Assembly (NCBI RefSeq): GCF_033807575.1
Contig: NC_084707.1
Location: 22,159,888-22,223,887, forward strand
Source: Cydia pomonella
Taxonomy: Eukaryota > Arthropoda > Insecta > Lepidoptera > Tortricidae
DNA length: 64,000 bases
Reading direction: 5' to 3'
Part shown: positions 46,276 to 56,656 of the stretch, one piece after another
Numbering within the stretch: the first letter of the stretch is position 1
Layout of the letters: every line of letters starts with the position of its first letter
Notes under the pieces: model-generated
What the model was told of the DNA's origin: nothing
What the model saw: only the letters and a program-made list of their open reading frames with translations
The model's database searches: none
Program-made: the position numbers and the translations under genes

Positions 46276-46365
46276 GGATTTACGTATTTGACGTTTCGCG
46301 TCAAGTTCTAACAAGTGCGAAAGTGACAGGCATAGTGACAGGCGATAAAAATGCAACCATGCTGC

Positions 46366-46516
46366 CAAGATGACAAGCGTTGATAGAAAACGCCAATCGA
46401 AACTTCAATAATGTATGTAAATAGTCACGTGCCTTTTCGTGGCATCTGTCAACCCGATACTCGTACATTTTCCTTTGGCGTTTGTCGATGTACGATTGTC
46501 ATCTTGGCTAGGCCCC
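46366..46516. mobile_element. Foldback MITE, intact relative of the 38157 element
   Basis: GCCAAGATGACAAGCGTTGA and AAAACGCCAAT are inverted at the right as TTGGCGTTTGTCGATG and ATTGTCATCTTGGC, giving arms of about 36 bp with few mismatches. CTTGGCTAGGCCCCC closes the right end. Confidence 0.65.
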
Positions 46517-46734
46517 CAGATATAATTGGTACAAAACTATCGATCTAGCCGATGTTACTTGTTGTTATAGTATCGTCCGGTGACCACCAAAACTCGCAAA
46601 TTACAAAAAAAAATAGTCAAAAAATTACAAAAAAAAAAAACAAACATTAACCTTGTTTTGGTACTGACTGCTAGTGCTATTACGGTTACGGTTCACTATG
46701 GTTCTCAACTTGTATATAGTAATTAGTCAGTTTT

Positions 46735-46755
46735 GGTTAGGTTAGGTTAGGTTAG
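46735..46755 (+). repeat. Short TTAGG array (insect telomere motif)
   Basis: Four tandem GGTTA units plus one base. TTAGG is the telomeric repeat of most Lepidoptera. At this length it may be chance or the footprint of break repair. Confidence 0.7.
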
Positions 46756-46874
46756 CCAGTGGCTAATAGCCTCCTTGTAATTATTAATCTTGAAGTACGT
46801 AATTTGAATTGAAATCAACAGATTATATTTATAAATATAATATTCTGAGATAACAAACAAAAAAGTAATAAATT

Positions 46875-46970
46875 ACACAAAAGATCCCTACGGGTCGAAG
46901 TGTGCAACCCCCCCTGCTGGTGACTGCTTACCATCAGCTTGTTTGCCACCGTCGTGGTATTTAAAAAAAA
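46875..46970 (-). repeat. Dispersed lepidopteran repeat fragment (GGTGGCAAACAAGC type)
   Basis: The minus strand reads CCACGACGGTGGCAAACAAG, then CTGATGGTAAGCAGTCACC and ACACTTCGACCCGTAGGGAT, a phrase order I recall as very frequent in Lepidoptera. A shorter piece (GGTGGCAAACAAACATACGG) lies forward at about 52811. Confidence 0.5.
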
Positions 46971-47689
46971 AACCTAACTTATTTTTTATGCATCTCGCTC
47001 GTACTGACAAGTGCGAGCAAGATGTACAGAAAGTTACGTAGACGATTGCGTATATGTCAGTGTTGACACTGTCAGTGACTCGTGGTACGAGTACAGGTGT
47101 GTACGTAGCGGAAAGTTTCAAAAACTTTGGAAATTTCAAAGAACGTTATCTATCCCCATATAAAAATACTCATATTAGGTATATTCCGAAAGTTTTCAAT
47201 ATGGAAATTTCGCAATTTAGGTAACTTTCCGATGATATATCAGTATTATCAGCACTCATGGTCTTATGCATTCCTGGTCCTGTTTTCTTCTAGCATCTAA
47301 AACGCGTACATGGCTTTTTGGTCATCCCGCCATATCTTGCAAAATCACACGACTCGCCGTCTTCCATCAAAACACTTGGGTAGATGTTTATCAATGGCGT
47401 ATCTCGTCGATCGATCACTTTCTTTGTTTTACGTTGCAATTTACGTCACGGACCTTGAAACTTTACTTGGCAAGTTTTATTTCAAGGTTCAAGGGCATAA
47501 TAGCGTGATAAGGTGAGTTACGTAAATTAAATTATAAAAGTCGCTTGGGGATGAAAAATGGGCTTTGCGACGAGTTCACGGTCGTTTTTTTCGTGATTGT
47601 CTAAAATAAAAAATATCTCTGATCGCATAAGGGTCTTAATAATTGTAACTAAGTAATAAAACTCACGTGTCACGTGTCACGCGGTTCTA

Positions 47690-47810
47690 TAGGGTGACTG
47701 CTATAGTTATTGGCCACTCTTAACAATAAGACTTCTTGGCTTGTTTCATTCTGATTTGTTAGGCCAATTAAGTACTACATATGTAGTGGCCAACTATAGT
47801 AGTCACCCTA
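47690..47810. mobile_element. TA-flanked foldback MITE (AGGGTGACT ends)
   Basis: TATAGGGTGACTGCTATAGT is inverted at the right as ACTATAGTAGTCACCCTATA. Next to it, TTGGCCACT is matched by AGTGGCCAA. About 120 bp, non-coding. Confidence 0.65.
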
Positions 47811-48340
47811 TATTTATTACTCGTATATGTGCAATCTTATCGGTAGTCAGTAGTCACCTACCGTATCTGACTTTGGAAATTTTCTTACATTTTGGCAACA
47901 TACAAACCGAAAAGCAGAACTTTTACTGAATATGCCATGAACTCGGTCACGCGAGATGTTTAATTTTATGCTAACAAATAAGTTTGGTAATAACGGTTCT
48001 ATCGCTGCATTGCAGGTTAATCTTGGCACGAAACCCATCCTGAAAAACTAACAAAAACGTACACAAAAACTTATTTAAATTGCCTTTTTTGACACATTTT
48101 TCATGTAACTTTTTTCGACAGTCATCAAACAGTAGCGCGACGAATACCGTACAATACAAGTGACGCCGCGGTTGCAAAAACAAGCGCCGATCATAATCTA
48201 AACACAACACTGGAAACGGTACCTCATTAAACAGGCTATGATAGAAACACGGTACAGGTAATTTAGTATCTTGACTTCGTTTACAATAAAATATGGGATA
48301 CAAACAATATTATATTGTAAAGAGACTTTATATTCAACCT

Positions 48341-48449
48341 TTGTATTCAACCTGTCCAAATTTTGATCAAATTTGTATTTGCGTCCCAAGTTTTCAATGA
48401 GAGAGTGAGACGCAATGCACATTTGATCAAAAATTGGACAGGTGGAATA
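48341..48449. mobile_element. Small foldback MITE
   Basis: TATTCAACCTGTCCAAATTT is matched by AATTGGACAGGTGGAATA, and GATCAAATTTGTATTTGCGT by an inverse ACGCAATGCACATTTGATC. Arms of about 43 bp around a short loop. Confidence 0.65.
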
Positions 48450-48737
48450 CCACCCGAAGATACACAGTATACACAATATAAACATAGAGCTTTAATATTT
48501 GCCATTTCGGAAAGAAAATGCAAAGCTCAAAGCAGCGGGCGTGGCTGTGAATTGGGAAACTATTTCGAACTGAGTAACAAGTCTAGTGCGTTATTGTAAC
48601 TTCGAATAGCAGGTTAAAATGTAATAAATCCCAATTTATATAATATAAGTATTATTATTTTAATAGTAATCGATAATCAACATTTTTCTAAAACATGACC
48701 GACAAGTAATAACTATCCGATGCGAAAGATACAAGTA

Positions 48738-48869
48738 GAGTCAAGGTATTAAATATCGATACGGACAAAATGCCAAAAATATTTACACACTACCTTAATA
48801 TATAGGCAATAAGGTCGTGTGTACATATTTTTGGTACTTTGTCCGTATCGATATTTAAAACCTTGACTG
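48738..48869. mobile_element. TA-flanked foldback MITE (AGTCAAGGT ends)
   Basis: GAGTCAAGGTATTAAATATC is matched by GATATTTAAAACCTTGACTG, and CGATACGGACAAA by TTTGTCCGTATCG. Arms are about 60 bp. TA on the left; TG replaces TA on the right. Confidence 0.75.
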
Positions 48870-49432
48870 TGCCATGGTAAGTTAAGGTACTGTTTATAGC
48901 CCTACTGCGCTAGAACCATTGAACCTATAACTAATAATAGACTTTCGAGGACCGAGACCCATTTCCCATAGATGGCGCATCTCCACACAACAATATACAA
49001 GCAAAAACCCACAGAAAGAGTTAATGGATTATTGTCTCTCGTGTATTCTTTCTTACAGAATCGAATGCTTAGAACCAATGTATTGGTGACCTCTTCTTAC
49101 AAAGCAATTATAAGAAATCGAGAGCTCTTAAAATACTGGTTATTTGTACACCTGTAATAGTTTTTTGCCGCATCCGGAGTTGCGTGGAGGAAATGTCTTT
49201 AATTCCATTCAAATGTGAAGAAATGACATTGAAAATACTAAAGAGTTAAGACCTTTTGGGATTGAATGTTAAGATGGTGGAACTGTAAGGTGTAAGCTAT
49301 GATTGGATTCTCACGAGATGAGGAACTTTGCATGGTGATAAATGAGTTTTTAGCTCTGGGAAGTTGTTAGTTATGTGACAACAGATTAGTAAAAAAAAAG
49401 TTATGGATTTATTAGCTAAGTGCACACAGTAT

Positions 49433-49700
49433 CTTAGTCTTCAGACAAAAATTCTTTAAATTAATATTTTTCACAATTATGACTTTTTCACTTGGGAAAT
49501 TGTCAGTCATCAAGATAGCTATGATAGCCTCCAGACAAAACATCGTTATATCAATATTTTTCTTAATTACCCATGTGTTTTTCACTCTGGGAAAAAGTTT
49601 TTCGTGCCATCAGTAGTGTTTGACAAAAAATGGCAGTGTCCTTAGCCTCCTGATAAAGTCTAGTCTAATTCGTTAAAAAAAATGTATTTTTAGTTCTGCT
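49433..49700 (+). repeat. Degenerate tandem repeat, about 3 units of roughly 90-115 bp
   Basis: Successive blocks start CTTAGTCTTCAGACAAAAA, ATAGCCTCCAGACAAAACA and CTTAGCCTCCTGATAAAG. Each is followed by AATATTTTTC-like and CTCTGGGAAA-like words. Diverged, non-coding. Confidence 0.45.
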
Positions 49701-50356
49701 GAGTTGATAGTGATAAATTACAGGGTGTCTGGACATTCCTCTAGACAAGGTTGAAATCCTAGATAAGGTTGGTTCCCAATCATTTGTTGTATGTTGTATA
49801 TCAACGTATCTATTTCTGAAATTAATTATGCAAACTAACATGGTATCCGTTTAAATTCTTACCTCTATAAGAGCTAAAAAACCCCGTTATTCAACTCGAT
49901 ATGCTGTTTCCATTAACAAGTCAACATTTGCCTATCACCCTGTCACCCGTCATTGTCACTCAAGGTTTTTGTATTTTTTAAAGTGTTTATATTTAGATAC
50001 GTAAAGCCTCGCCTAGCCTTAGCTTAACCTTTTGCATTATTCTTTGCTTCAAGTAGAAGTAGATCTTATTTATAAATGGATAAGTTTTTGAGGTTCGGAG
50101 ATTTCTGGGCATTGAGTTCATATAAATAAAAAGTAAAATCGATATACATTACGGCGTCGGCTTCTCTAATAAAACGCTCTTCTTATTATATTATTTCATA
50201 CTTCATTTGATTATACAAAAGGAAGAATTAAAAAGAGTAAGAATGTGCGTAACACTGACCCTGACACAAATCGAGGTTGTACAAATACAAAATAATTACC
50301 TACTAGTTTCTCCTAGGCCACGGACTCATCTACAGTCCTTTCTAGAGTACAAAACA

Positions 50357-50472
50357 GAGGGCCTACCGCATACACCGCAATTGCTTTCCCTTTTACTCCA
50401 ATAAAGGCGTAATTAGAGTGACAGAGAAAGATGCCCGCAATTTGTGAACTTCAGTGTTCGCGGTAGGCCCTC
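50357..50472. mobile_element. Foldback MITE (GAGGGCCTACCGC ends), copy 1
   Basis: GAGGGCCTACCGC is inverted exactly as GCGGTAGGCCCTC. Internal AAGGCGTAATTAGAGTGACA and GAAAGATGCCCGCAATTTGT are shared with copy 2 at 51717. About 116 bp. Confidence 0.7.
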
Positions 50473-51558
50473 CGATACGGAAATGACATTGGATGACAAC
50501 GGTGACTCGTGTTTTTGACTAGTAATCTTCCAAAGTACCTGTTTCTTTTAATTTAGGTAACGTTTCGGTGATGACAAACGAAGGACGCGTTTGAGACGAA
50601 ATTGTGTTTTTAAGTGGTGTTTGTTTTAATTGTCATTTCCGTGCATTAAGTCGTAGTGCCTTATACGATGTGGCGATTAGATTCGTATAACTTAAGTTTC
50701 GATTATTGTTTTAATTTGAAAGCCCTAAATAACAGTTTTAAATAGTTCACGGTTAGTTTCACTAGACTTAAATCGACCGGGTTATAAACCGTGATTACCA
50801 TTTATGTTGTTTATGAGCTCCCGATATTTCGACGCAGTTCCCTGCATCTTGTTCACGGGTAAACATAGGTAGGGTGTTGAAAGCCCTGGCTATCCTAGCG
50901 CAATCAATTACCTTTTAGATGATGCAACACGCACTGCACCTGCCTAAAATGGGTCACTCTGCACAACACGGGCGGCGAATTGAAATTGCGACAATAAACG
51001 CAACTAGGAGTGGCGGATCGGTGTCAGGAGGCTCATTCAGTTGTCTCCATTTGATAAGGTTTTGGTCTAATTTTGATACGACCTGCTGGAAAAGATATTT
51101 TAGGCTGCGACTGTCAAAGTACCTCTTTCATGGAATTAAAGGAACCACGGGCAATTCACGCGGGTTTTAATTTCAAGCTCACGATCCACCACCCATGTGC
51201 CCAGATTTCCAACACTTTCTCGTCTGCAGAAATGATGGTATGGGATTTATATTTTCCTTATATGTACATTCAGCAAAACAATCAGCTTAGCACTCTTGCA
51301 TACAAATGTGTATGCACAATGCAAGGATGACAAGCTAATAGATTTGCTGACTGTACAACCACCATTTTCGTCTTGAGGACATTCATCTTATCTACCATCT
51401 TACTGTACCAACTCATTGACTCGGTTAACAATCTTGCAGTACACATACAGCCTCCGTGGGCGCTATCGAGACTATCTGGTAGTACGAGGACCAATAAGTG
51501 TGATCCAAGGATGTATAACGCAAAAACTCTCCTGCTGCTTAAGCTGCAGCTGTTTATC

Positions 51559-51640
51559 TCACAAGCGCCTCCCGACATCCGATATCGGAAAGGCGCTTCC
51601 AATAATTTCAGTCACGTCGGAGCCCCCGTCAGCTGTCGGA
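51559..51640. repeat. CCGATATCGG-type palindromic repeat
   Basis: CTCCCGACATCCGATATCGG and AAAGGCGCTTCCAATAATTT resemble the element end at 11302. Fragmentary. Confidence 0.35.
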
Positions 51641-51716
51641 ATCGGACCGATAATACCTATTTGTTTGTGACCGCTCGATGCTCGAACCGCTCGAAGATGG
51701 CGCCCTCGCGGCCTTA

Positions 51717-51851
51717 CCTGGGGACCTTCCGCGAAAACCGAAATGCGCAAATTGCGGGATCTTTCTCTTTTACTCCCACTAAGACGTAATTAGAGTGACA
51801 GAGAAAAATGCCCGCAATCGACGAAGTTCGATTTTCGCCTTTATAGCCCTG
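51717..51851. mobile_element. Foldback MITE (GAGGGCCTACCGC family), copy 2
   Basis: GGGGACCTTCCGCGAAAACC, AAATTGCGGGATCTTTCTCT, AGACGTAATTAGAGTGACAG and ATGCCCGCAATCGACGAAGT align in order with copy 1. The ends have drifted, so the palindrome is weaker. A 138-aa frame running in from the left is not a gene. Confidence 0.6.
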
Positions 51852-51949
51852 TAGGTTCGGATCGGAAATTGTGAAAACGCTCACGATAATCGGTGCTCAC
51901 GGTCAATGTCGTATAAAAATAAAATGAAAACTACATTACTACAGAATCG

Positions 51950-52720
51950 GCCCACAGGCTAGATACATGGCACTTGATACTACAATCACGCAAAATGGGT
52001 TTTCAGCAGGATTGAGTTACATGTGAACACAGAGCACTATTGGAAGAACTAATTATAACGCAAAATAAGCTTATATGAACCGCTAAATATATGATCAAGT
52101 TTACACGGGTACACGCTGTATGCGTGTCATCAGCGCGAACCTTCTGGACAAACCATAATTATACAAAGTAGCATGTCAATTAAAGCCGTAAGTACCTAAG
52201 TAGTAATAACACTTAACGTACGTAAGAATTAACGAATTACGATTGATTGAGAGCTGCCTGACTGCCTGTAGGTATATTTTAGTAGGAACTTTGGTTTAGA
52301 TACACACGCCTATTTCCCGGAGGGGTAGGCATCATCATTGGGCACAGCATCTTTGCCGATGGTAGTTGCAGCGACTAAGGAGGTATTTTGAAGAAATAGT
52401 ACAAAATAACTTGTGTCGTATTCGTATCTGATAAAATGGTACAAAATAACTTGTGTCGTTCTGATACGTAGCAAGTAGAAACTGTAGCCTATTTGTTTTC
52501 GTGGATTTGGAAAAAAGGATAGCTCTGTATGCCATCAAAGAGTTTTTACGTGTATCTACCCATTAAATTGAAATTGCAATAAAAGCAAATAGGTGGGAGT
52601 CGCGGATCGGTGTCAGACCTAGATACAGTCAGATACATGGAACTTGATACCCGCACAATCACGCGAAATGGGGGATTGAATTACGTGTGTATATTTTAGC
52701 TGCACTATTTGCTAGGAAGA
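51950..52720 (+). repeat. Local direct repeats around 51.0-52.7 kb
   Basis: CTAGATACATGGCACTTGAT with ACAATCACGCAAAATGGG (51960-52003) recurs as CAGATACATGGAACTTGATA with ACAATCACGCGAAATGGG (52629-52675). Just upstream of the second copy, ATTGAAATTGCAATAAAAGC and GCGGATCGGTGTCAG repeat 50978-51033. Within 52380-52460, ACAAAATAACTTGTGTCGT occurs twice. Confidence 0.5.
52300..52335 (-). repeat. Scrap of LINE 3' end
   Basis: ACGCCTATTTCCCGGAGGGG then TAGGCA repeats the 3'UTR edge of the LINE at 36172-36604. Confidence 0.45.
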
Positions 52721-52964
52721 ATGCCATTGAAAATAATCAAAACCAACGTACATATAAATCAGATAAATGTTGTAACTTTGGAAAACATTAACATTACAGG
52801 TAAGATGATGGTGGCAAACAAACATACGGCCTATCTGGCCGGTCAGGATGTCTCAAGTAATTAATTATTCATTTCGCGTTCGCTGGCTAAAAGTGATAAG
52901 TGCGGAATCTATTTTAATGTTTATATAAAGCCTTTTATTGCAATATTTACTAGTGCAAATACTT

Positions 52965-53124
52965 GAGTCAGGCCAAGCTAAGTTGGCAGCGATTTTGATA
53001 GCCCAGCCTTTGCAAGTGTTAATTAAACGTCATAATTTCATAGATGTTTGACGTTTAGAATTTAGAATAAAACTTGCACTGTCTGGGCTATCAAAATCGC
53101 TGTCAACTTATTTTGGTTTGACTC
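52965..53124. mobile_element. Foldback MITE (GAGTCAGGCCAAGC ends)
   Basis: GAGTCAGGCCAAGCTAAGTT is the inverse of AACTTATTTTGGTTTGACTC, and GCGATTTTGATAGCCCAG of CTGGGCTATCAAAATCGC. About 160 bp with about 55-bp arms. I recall this MITE as common in Lepidoptera. Confidence 0.75.
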
Positions 53125-53153
53125 TAACAGAAAGTAGTTTTCACGAGTAGGTA

Positions 53154-53349
53154 CAGTCAGCTGCAAAAAGAGCGTAGTACCATATTTATGAGACGATTCT
53201 CTCGATACATATTTTTGCAGCAAAAGTAGGTATGTATCGAGAGAATCGTCTCATAAATATACTACGCTCTTATTACACTGGAATAAGATGCTAAAAATAT
53301 GTCCCATTTTTGAGTAAGATGTGTACACCCATATTTTTACACTTGACTG
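53154..53349. mobile_element. TA-flanked foldback MITE (CAGTCA ends)
   Basis: The ends are CAGTCAGCTG and CACTTGACTG, with TA on each side. Internally, TACCATATTTATGAGACGAT and TCTCTCGATACATA are inverted as TATGTATCGAGAGAATCGTC and TCATAAATATA. The right third extends beyond the hairpin. Confidence 0.7.
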
Positions 53350-54367
53350 TACCATCACTTCCATCAGCCGTAAAAGTTCATGGTGACTTTATCAATGAAC
53401 TCATTCATAATTTCTCCATGCAATTTCGCAGCTCACTGTACGTGCCGCGTACGTGATTAATGTTTAATTGATTATCATTAGTCCTATAGTTATAGATGAT
53501 CATCGACTGCGACAAACAAGTGCCGTACGACACGCGGCGCTTATCAACAGGTAATCAGTGTAATCACATATACAATGACGAACTGATAACAGGAAGACTT
53601 TGATATTCGCTCCTCGAGAGGCGACCATCATTACGAAATAACAGCTTTTACCGACAAAAATGTAAATGTAAATTTTTATTAGCCACGTTATCGACCGAGA
53701 TGGTAGTTTCTTTGAAAATTTAAAGTTAAGTTAGCCGGTAATATTTGAAATGCGGATTTTTATTTCGCCACATTACCAACGCATATTTGCAATATTGTCT
53801 TTGAACAGCCGCTTTATGTGTTGCCGACCTAACTGTAAGATCCCGAGGAAATTTCAAAGTGGATATTATCAGTACGATGGCATTTGAGCAGGAATTGAAA
53901 CACCAACACGTAGAAATAAATTACGATAACATTGCACCGCATTTAGACAATTTGCAAGGATATCGGTGATGGTTGTTTAGTTTTGACTACCTGTTTATTT
54001 ACATATTTACCATTTTTTTCGGTAGGTAAGTAGGTACTATACAATTTATTAGACACTTCAATTAGTTAAAGTAAACAATAGCACCCTCGTACTTCATGAT
54101 AACGCTTGTTCCACTTAATCTACCGACTATTATGTTTGTTGTAGTCATAAATTTCGCTGTTAATCAGAAACTATCAATCAACTACAAAGAGAACGTGAAT
54201 ATTTCGGAAGATACAGCTACCTAGCATAAGTAAATACGTAAAACAACATACAACATGTATTTGATCTATCGATTTTGAAAGATATTTGGCTGATAAACAT
54301 TAACATGTGCATGTTTTCATACACTTTACAAGTAAACTCAGGGGTATGTAGGCTTTCGCGGACTTAC

Positions 54368-54623
54368 CTCCAGGCTGAACCAGCGTATTCGGATGCACGT
54401 AGCCATCCTTATGCAGCAGAACGTGCCTCGGCTCCGTCACCAAATAGCAGGTGTTTCCGTCAGCCAGGCACTTCTGGAAGCACCTGGCCGCCTGGTAGGC
54501 CAGCGCCCAGGCATGCTCCTCACTTATCGTCGAGTTAAACGCCTGCAGGATCTGCTGAAGCGAAATGCACTCGGCAGCGTCCAGCGCGAAATCCGCGCCC
54601 GAAACGGGCCCTTTACGCATCAT
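54368..54623 (-). CDS. spir: First coding exon of a KIND-domain protein, probably Spire
   Basis: The minus strand encodes 85 residues starting MMRKGPVSGADFALDAAECI. The core ISLQQILQAFNSTISEEHAW then ALAYQAARCF matches the start of the KIND domain of Spire actin nucleators (family pattern LxxILxxxxxPxxEEQAWAxxxQ). RHVLLHKDGYVHPNTL corresponds to the following strand pair. In Spire this domain binds the tail of formin-2/Cappuccino, and the protein nucleates actin through WH2 repeats, here expected in later exons. The exon ends CTGGAG|GTAAGT, leaving phase 1. The frame reads on 22 codons into the intron, which is not coding. The start is the first ATG of an ATGATG pair (54623); a four-codon upstream ORF (MGFG) precedes it. 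Other KIND proteins (PTPN13/FRMPD2-like) fit less well. No second exon was found below. Confidence 0.65.
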
Positions 54624-54935
54624 GGTCCTAGCCGAAACCCATCCTTAATAGTATAAATCCACTGTAACCACGATCACTGTTGATTTTATTATATTTATTT
54701 AATCACACCGAAAACACGAATGTCATACTTAGAAACGTCACTGTCAATGGGGTGGGCGCGATGTAGCGCGCTTGCGCGGAGTGACCGTGACAAACGTGTA
54801 GTCGCGGCGACGGCGCGGCGAATACTGACGGACGTCATGGACGACGGAGTGTCGGAGGACCGGAGGCTAGAGGGCTACGCCGGGACGAGCAGAACTCACT
54901 GCCTGGCCGATCCGGGAATAGGGGAGGGTTAATGT
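54624..54935 (-). promoter_or_regulatory. 5'UTR and probable promoter region of the KIND-domain gene
   Basis: Upstream of the ATG on the minus strand lies about 110 bp of AT-rich leader, then a GC- and CpG-rich block at 54745-54930. It contains GTCAGTATTCGCC and GGCAGTGAGTT, words close to the arthropod TCAGT initiator. No TATA box is evident. The transcription start is not determined. Confidence 0.35.
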
Positions 54936-55264
54936 TGCCCTTGCCCTTGAAATCTGTTCATAATTTTTAACTCAATCATGAGGTTGGGTAGGGGGCCAGG
55001 GGGAAAGGCGTAAAGGGAAACAATGCTTGGAGTGTTTGGACTGGCATAAAGGACTATAGTATTTTTCACATAGATTATTACTTAGGTATATGAATAAGTT
55101 TTTGGCAAAAATTTCATTTTTGGTACAAGCTTTTATCGCTGACTGCCCTTTTTTTCCACAGGCAACTAATACTCTTCGAGACAATTCTAAAAACCCCAAT
55201 CACAATTAGGTTGCGTTGTTTTATCACAGAGTTCCTATGGCTACCTCCTGTCTCCATCATCAGA

Positions 55265-55428
55265 TCAGCTTGATGGTACCATAATATTGCATGGTCACCC
55301 GACTTACATATGTAAGTATGCAAATTTTCAGCTTCATCGGAAACAGGGAAGTGGGTCAAATTTAACTTGCAAGATTTGTCCCATACCTACATACTAACAG
55401 GGCAAGTTAAATAAAAGCTTGTAAAAAT
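55265..55428 (+). repeat. Dispersed lepidopteran repeat, copy 2
   Basis: Shares AATTTTCAGCTTCATCGGAA-like, AGTGGGTCAAATTTAACTTG and the ending CTAACAGGGCAAGTTAAATA with AAAGCTTGTAAAAA with 26700-26866. The next element begins at its end. Confidence 0.5.
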
Positions 55429-56032
55429 ACTTTTCATCACACTTGCTCGAAAAAGATCTTATTTCATGCAGGTGTTCTGAAGGACAAAGGCCTATATTGT
55501 TCCCACGGGAGTTATTGATTGTGAAAAAAAGTCTCTCTCCCTAGGGAGTTATAGCCTTTTTCTTTAATTATGTCACTTATTCATACAAACCAAGTAACAT
55601 AAATGAGTTTTACTTTATAATACTGACGTTTATAATTTAATATATTTGTTTATGTTTAAAATTATTTAATTTAACAGCCGATTAATAGTACATAATGATA
55701 CAAGTGTGCTAAGTTGGTTATTAACTTATTATTACACACTAGGCGATATTGTGCGCGCGAGCTGTAAGCGAGCGCGCAACAAGAAAGCCAATGTGTGTAA
55801 TCACTAATCACCATAGCACACGCGTTTCATACGACATTTTTCAACACACTTGCGAGGAAAAAACAAAACTTATAAATTCGTTTTTTTTTTGTCAAAACAG
55901 TAAGTACAATTTCCATAATGGTGGCTTACCGTTTTATCATCGAATAATTGCACCAAAGCGTGCTTAGCTTCTTTTCACAAGCCATTACTCCCGCGGGTCA
56001 ATATAGGCTTTTGTCCTTCACCTGCTTGAAAT

Positions 56033-56266
56033 AATAGTACATTACGATACAAGTGCGAAAAATAGGAAATTCGAAACGAGTGGCGATAAATTAAAACACG
56101 ACCGAAGGGAGTGTTTTAAATCGACACGAGTTGCGAATTACCTATTCGCACATGTATCGTACAACGTTTTACAGTACATATGGCCCTTTAAATGTTCGAC
56201 ACAGTAACGTAATATGCTACTTCTCGCACTAGTGCTATAAAGTAGCCCCATATGTACTGTAAAATC
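56033..56266 (-). mobile_element. Two-hairpin MITE (family A), copy 3
   Basis: Reverse complement of copies 1 and 2: TAGTACATTACGATACAAGT to CATATGTACTGTAAAA. CACGACCGAAGGGAGTGTTT and CGACACGAGTTGCGAATTAC are shared exactly with both. Confidence 0.8.
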
Positions 56267-56336
56267 TTTTTCGAACAATTGTGATGAAAAATATTTTTAC
56301 ACAATTTTCACCATCGTATCCAAAATTCCACTTACA

Positions 56337-56361
56337 CCCCCCCCCCCCCCCCCCCCCCCCC
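56337..56361 (+). repeat. Poly-C run of 25
   Basis: Twenty-five C in a row, where copy 1 of the same element (about 4935-4942) has six. A homopolymer expansion within the element end, or a sequencing or assembly artefact. Confidence 0.85.
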
Positions 56362-56656
56362 TCGTTGCACAATGTACTATAAATATATCATGATTTGGAA
56401 AAAAATGTGCAATATTGAAACGTAACGGAACAAACCGTACGTCCGAACCTTCATACGATAAGAAATGTTTTATTAATTCGTTTAACTCGCGCACCGAGGG
56501 TTCCGTACTAACTTTCTCATTTTACTATAATCACGAAAGACATTTGACCAGAAGTATACTAAGCCTAATTGGGTACAGCGCCATCTATCGGGCAATTTGC
56601 CTAACTAATTTGCGCGAACTGTATGTATGTTGGTTTTTCAGGAATATTAAAAAAAA

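Larger units (their letters stand above)
55429..56382 (+). mobile_element. TIR element, copy 2 of the 4426 family, with one arm split
   Basis: The left arm (ACTTTTCATCACACTTGCTC, GAAGGACAAAGGCCTATATT, CCCACGGGAGTTATTGA) is inverted on the right (TTACTCCCGCGGGTCAATAT, AGGCTTTTGTCCTTCACCTG, CGAACAATTGTGATGAAAAA). The right arm is interrupted by the family A MITE at 56033-56266. Removing it restores AATAAGATCTTTTTCG-like sequence as in the left arm. The outer right end, CCCTCGTTGCACAATGTACT, is the same as in copy 1. Confidence 0.65.

Noticed and set aside
51373..51789. Longest plus-strand open frame (138 aa)
   Set aside because: It runs through a CCGATATCGG repeat and into a foldback MITE, has no domain, and overlaps other open frames. 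It is explained by the repeats.
54393..54656. 87-aa plus frame over the KIND exon
   Set aside because: It is the antisense shadow of the minus-strand exon, which has the domain match and splice donor.
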